From positions 62,001 to 126,000 of the forward strand of contig CAYJFZ010000002.1 in NCBI GenBank assembly GCA_964369975.1: a DNA stretch of 64,000 nt. The letters run 5' to 3'. The stretch is from RGIG3102 sp964369975 (GTDB lineage: Bacteria > Bacillota > Clostridia > Oscillospirales > Ruminococcaceae). A model generated the notes under the pieces. That model saw nothing but the letters and a program-made list of their open reading frames with translations, did not search any database and was not told where the DNA came from. Below are positions 61,817 through 64,000 of the stretch, in pieces. The position numbers were made by a program, and so were the translations under genes. Numbering within the stretch: the first letter of the stretch is position 1; the number at the start of each line of letters is the position of its first letter.

Positions 61817-62083
61817 ATGGAATATATTAGAAAAAATAAAGGAACATGCGCAAGAGCAACTAAAGTAGTAATTGAAGATGGCATTGTACAAGATGCAGTA
61901 GTAGTAGGTGGCTGTGATGGCAACATTAAAGGTATCATTTCTCTATTAAAAGGTATGCCAGCACAAGAAGCTGCACAAAGAATGAAGGGTATCACTTGTG
62001 GAAGAAAATCAACAAGCTGTCCTGATCAATTAGCTTTAGCTTTAGAAGAAGCTATATCAGGCAAAACAGAATCAATAGCATAA
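61817..62083 (+). CDS. TSCPD-domain protein (TIGR03905 type)
   Basis: 88 residues from the ATG at 61817, after AGAGGGA; longer starts lack a site. Four conserved cysteines: GTCARAT, GGCDGN, GITCGRKSTSCPDQLA. The TSCPD domain occurs alone or at the end of B12-type ribonucleotide reductases, where it binds metal. The standalone form is often linked with anaerobic metabolism; its function is not known. Confidence 0.85.
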   Translation: MEYIRKNKGTCARATKVVIEDGIVQDAVVVGGCDGNIKGIISLLKGMPAQEAAQRMKGITCGRKSTSCPDQLALALEEAISGKTESIA

Positions 62084-62089
62084 AATAAC

Positions 62090-62120
62090 TAATAAGCCTT
62101 TTTAGGCTTATTTTTTTTAT
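62090..62120 (+). terminator. Rho-independent terminator
   Basis: AATAAGCCT and AGGCTTATT with a TTTT loop, then eight Ts. Ends the TSCPD gene. Confidence 0.93.
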
Positions 62121-62162
62121 TTCTGCCTATAATAGTTTTGAATAAACTTAAATAGGTGATTT

Positions 62163-64000
62163 ATGTATAAATTTAAAAATTTTTCTCAAGGAGCAAATAA
62201 AAGTATAAACAGCGCTATTGAAATATCAGGCAAGCTCGGTCATATAACAGTGGGAACGGAGCATTTACTGCTTGGTATCTTAGCTCAAGGTAAAACTGAT
62301 ATAAGCGATGTTTTGCAAAGATATAGCACTGATTTTAATAAAATATACTCCCTTACATCTACTGTTTTAGGTAGTGGAATGGGAGGTAGCTTAACGAGTG
62401 ATGATTTAAGTAGCAATGCTGTTGAAGTATTGCGTACTTCTTATAGAATAGCTATAAGAATAGGGAAAGCTCAAGCTGGGATAAATGAACTATTCCAAGC
62501 TATACTTATGCAAAAAAACTGTATGGCTTATAGACTTTTAATGTCAGTAATTGAAAATATGCCTTTGCTTGAAGAACAGGTAAAAGCAGTGAGTAATCAA
62601 GGTAATATAAGCTATGAAAATAAGTATTCTCAAAACAGGAAAGAATATAAAAACCTTGAAAAATATTCTAAAAATCTAACTAAAATAGCGTATTTAACTC
62701 CTTTTGATCCTTGTATAGGCAGAGAAAATGAAATCAATAGGATAATTGAAGTTTTACTAAGGCGAAAAAAGAATAATCCTTGTTTAGTAGGCCTTGCCGG
62801 AGTGGGCAAAACTGCCATTATTGAAGGCATAGCGAATATGATAGCCACAAAGAAAGTGCCTAAAGAAATGCAAAATAAAGAAATCTACTCCCTTGATTTA
62901 ACTTCTCTAATTGCAGGTACAAAATATAGAGGAGATTTTGAGGATAGGCTAAAATCTGTAATAGATGAAATTTCACAAGAAGAAGATATTATTTTATTTA
63001 TTGATGAAATTCATATAATTTCTGCTGCAGGTGGCGCTGAAGGGGCTATTGATGCAGCAAATATTCTAAAACCTGCCCTTGCAAGAGGTAAAATTCAGCT
63101 AATTGGAGCTACTACTCAAGACGAGTATACTAAAATAATAGAAAAAGACTCAGCCCTTGAAAGAAGGTTCTCAAAAGTTATTGTAAATGAGCCGAGCGAT
63201 GAAGTTGTTATTAAAATATTACAAGGGCTAAAGCACAGTTATGAAAGCTACCATGGTATTACCATTGAGGATAGGGCGATAAATACAATAGTGAGTTTAT
63301 CAAAAAGATATATAACGCAAAGATATATGCCGGATAAAGCAGTGGATTTATTAGATGAAAGCTGTGCAAAAGCAAAAATTGAAGGCTTAAAAGAAGTAGA
63401 TGAAAGCTGTATAGCAAAGGCAATAAGCGCTCAAACAGGTATACCCGTATCAAAAATTGAAAAAGAAGAAAAAGATACCTTAGAAAAATTAGAAAAAACT
63501 CTAAATTCTAAAATTTTTGGTCAAAAAGAGGCTATAAGTGCAATGGCATCTGCACTAAAAAAATGGAGAGTAGGCTTATGTGAAGAAAATAGGCCAATAG
63601 CGTCTCTTTTATTTTTAGGCCCAACGGGAGTAGGAAAAACGCAAAGCTGTAAAGTGCTCGCGAGTACTCTATTCGGCTCACAAAAAGCTCTGATAAGAAT
63701 TGACTGCACAGAGTATAGCGAAAAAGCAGATATTAAAAAATTAACAGGGGCGCCTCCTGGGTATGTAGGCTATGACCAAGTAGGAAAATTAGAGCAAGCT
63801 TTAGCTTTGAATCCTTACAGTGTTGTTTTATTTGATGAAATAGAAAAGGCGCATTTTGATTTATACAACTTATTACTACAAGTTATGGAAGATGGACAAT
63901 TAACTACCTCAAATGGAAAAGTTATAAACTTTAAAAATACAATTATCATAATGACTTCTAACTTAGGCGCAAAAGAATTAATAGCAAACAATATAAACTT
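62163..64000 (+). CDS. Clp family AAA+ unfoldase (ClpA/ClpC type), 3' end beyond the window
   Basis: 612 codons visible, open at the window edge. An N-terminal Clp repeat domain (about 5-140; HITVGTEHLLLGIL) is followed by D1 with GLAGVGKTA (Walker A, about 210-217) and FIDEIH, and D2 with GPTGVGKT (486-493) and LFDEIEKAH. Only about 50 residues separate D1 and D2, so the ClpC middle domain/UVR segment and the ClpB coiled-coil domain are both absent. It would feed substrates to ClpP; the tail with the ClpP-binding loop lies partly outside. Confidence 0.9.
   Translation, partial: MYKFKNFSQGANKSINSAIEISGKLGHITVGTEHLLLGILAQGKTDISDVLQRYSTDFNKIYSLTSTVLGSGMGGSLTSDDLSSNAVEVLRTSYRIAIRIGKAQAGINELFQAILMQKNCMAYRLLMSVIENMPLLEEQVKAVSNQGNISYENKYSQNRKEYKNLEKYSKNLTKIAYLTPFDPCIGRENEINRIIEVLLRRKKNNPCLVGLAGVGKTAIIEGIANMIATKKVPKEMQNKEIYSLDLTSLIAGTKYRGDFEDRLKSVIDEISQEEDIILFIDEIHIISAAGGAEGAIDAANILKPALARGKIQLIGATTQDEYTKIIEKDSALERRFSKVIVNEPSDEVVIKILQGLKHSYESYHGITIEDRAINTIVSLSKRYITQRYMPDKAVDLLDESCAKAKIEGLKEVDESCIAKAISAQTGIPVSKIEKEEKDTLEKLEKTLNSKIFGQKEAISAMASALKKWRVGLCEENRPIASLLFLGPTGVGKTQSCKVLASTLFGSQKALIRIDCTEYSEKADIKKLTGAPPGYVGYDQVGKLEQALALNPYSVVLFDEIEKAHFDLYNLLLQVMEDGQLTTSNGKVINFKNTIIIMTSNLGAKELIANNIN

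Overview
The window is a 64 kb chromosomal stretch from a low-GC, anaerobic, Clostridia-type Firmicute. Support comes from the A+T-rich codon use (TTA, AGA and ATA common), strong AGGAGG-type ribosome sites, a clostridial-order Rnf operon (D-G-E-A-B), a DnaD/DnaI-type replication pair, DegV, SpoIID, TSCPD and MraZ family proteins, and a cotranscribed hisS-aspS pair. MurE carries a DNPR motif, so the peptidoglycan is probably of the meso-diaminopimelate type. I see no rRNA, tRNA, CRISPR array, insertion sequence, integrase or phage gene; this looks like core chromosome.

Layout. 1-4460: Rnf ion-pumping ferredoxin:NAD oxidoreductase operon, with extra FMN-binding domains on RnfD and RnfG, then a MarR regulator. 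5010-11818: a membrane protein with a long acidic tail, SpoIID, an M20 amidohydrolase, a B12-binding radical SAM protein and a DegV protein. 11982-16430: hisS-aspS, a 50-codon membrane peptide, a Crp/Fnr regulator and thioredoxin, with a palindrome well placed for activation in front of trxA. 16529-22206: lipoprotein phosphoesterase, mini peptidoglycan-binding protein, flavin split-barrel protein, large amidase, APC permease. 22316-26135 (minus strand): tatD, metG, FemAB-type transferase. 26289-28058: a surface lipoprotein and an ArsC/Spx-like protein.

28243-43770 is the division and cell-wall (dcw) cluster: promoter and tandem MraZ boxes, then mraZ-rsmH-ftsL-PBP(PASTA)-murE-murF-mraY-ftsW-murG-murA-divIB-ftsZ, followed by a uridine phosphorylase and a DivIVA-like coiled coil. 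murD, murC and ftsA are not in the cluster, and FtsZ lacks the usual C-terminal docking peptide.

43909-51657: a PglF/PglC-like glycan initiation pair, a 31-codon Q/N/K-rich peptide gene, yebC, a PASTA pseudokinase, a GT4 glycosyltransferase and prfB. 51819-54751: a RING/DUF2628 membrane protein, galU, and rpsF-ssb-rpsR. 54808-58086: a lysine riboswitch with its own terminator, controlling an APC permease and a YtcJ-like amidohydrolase; a dicarboxylate/amino-acid symporter follows. 59478-61650 (minus): dnaI-like, dnaD-like and a small membrane protein. The window closes with a TSCPD protein and a truncated (by the window edge) Clp ATPase that lacks the usual ClpC middle domain.

The points most worth a second look are the FMN-domain expansion of Rnf, the PASTA pseudokinase, the unusual FtsZ tail, the lysine-regulated amidohydrolase, the SLF-repeat tail protein and the unannotated small proteins.
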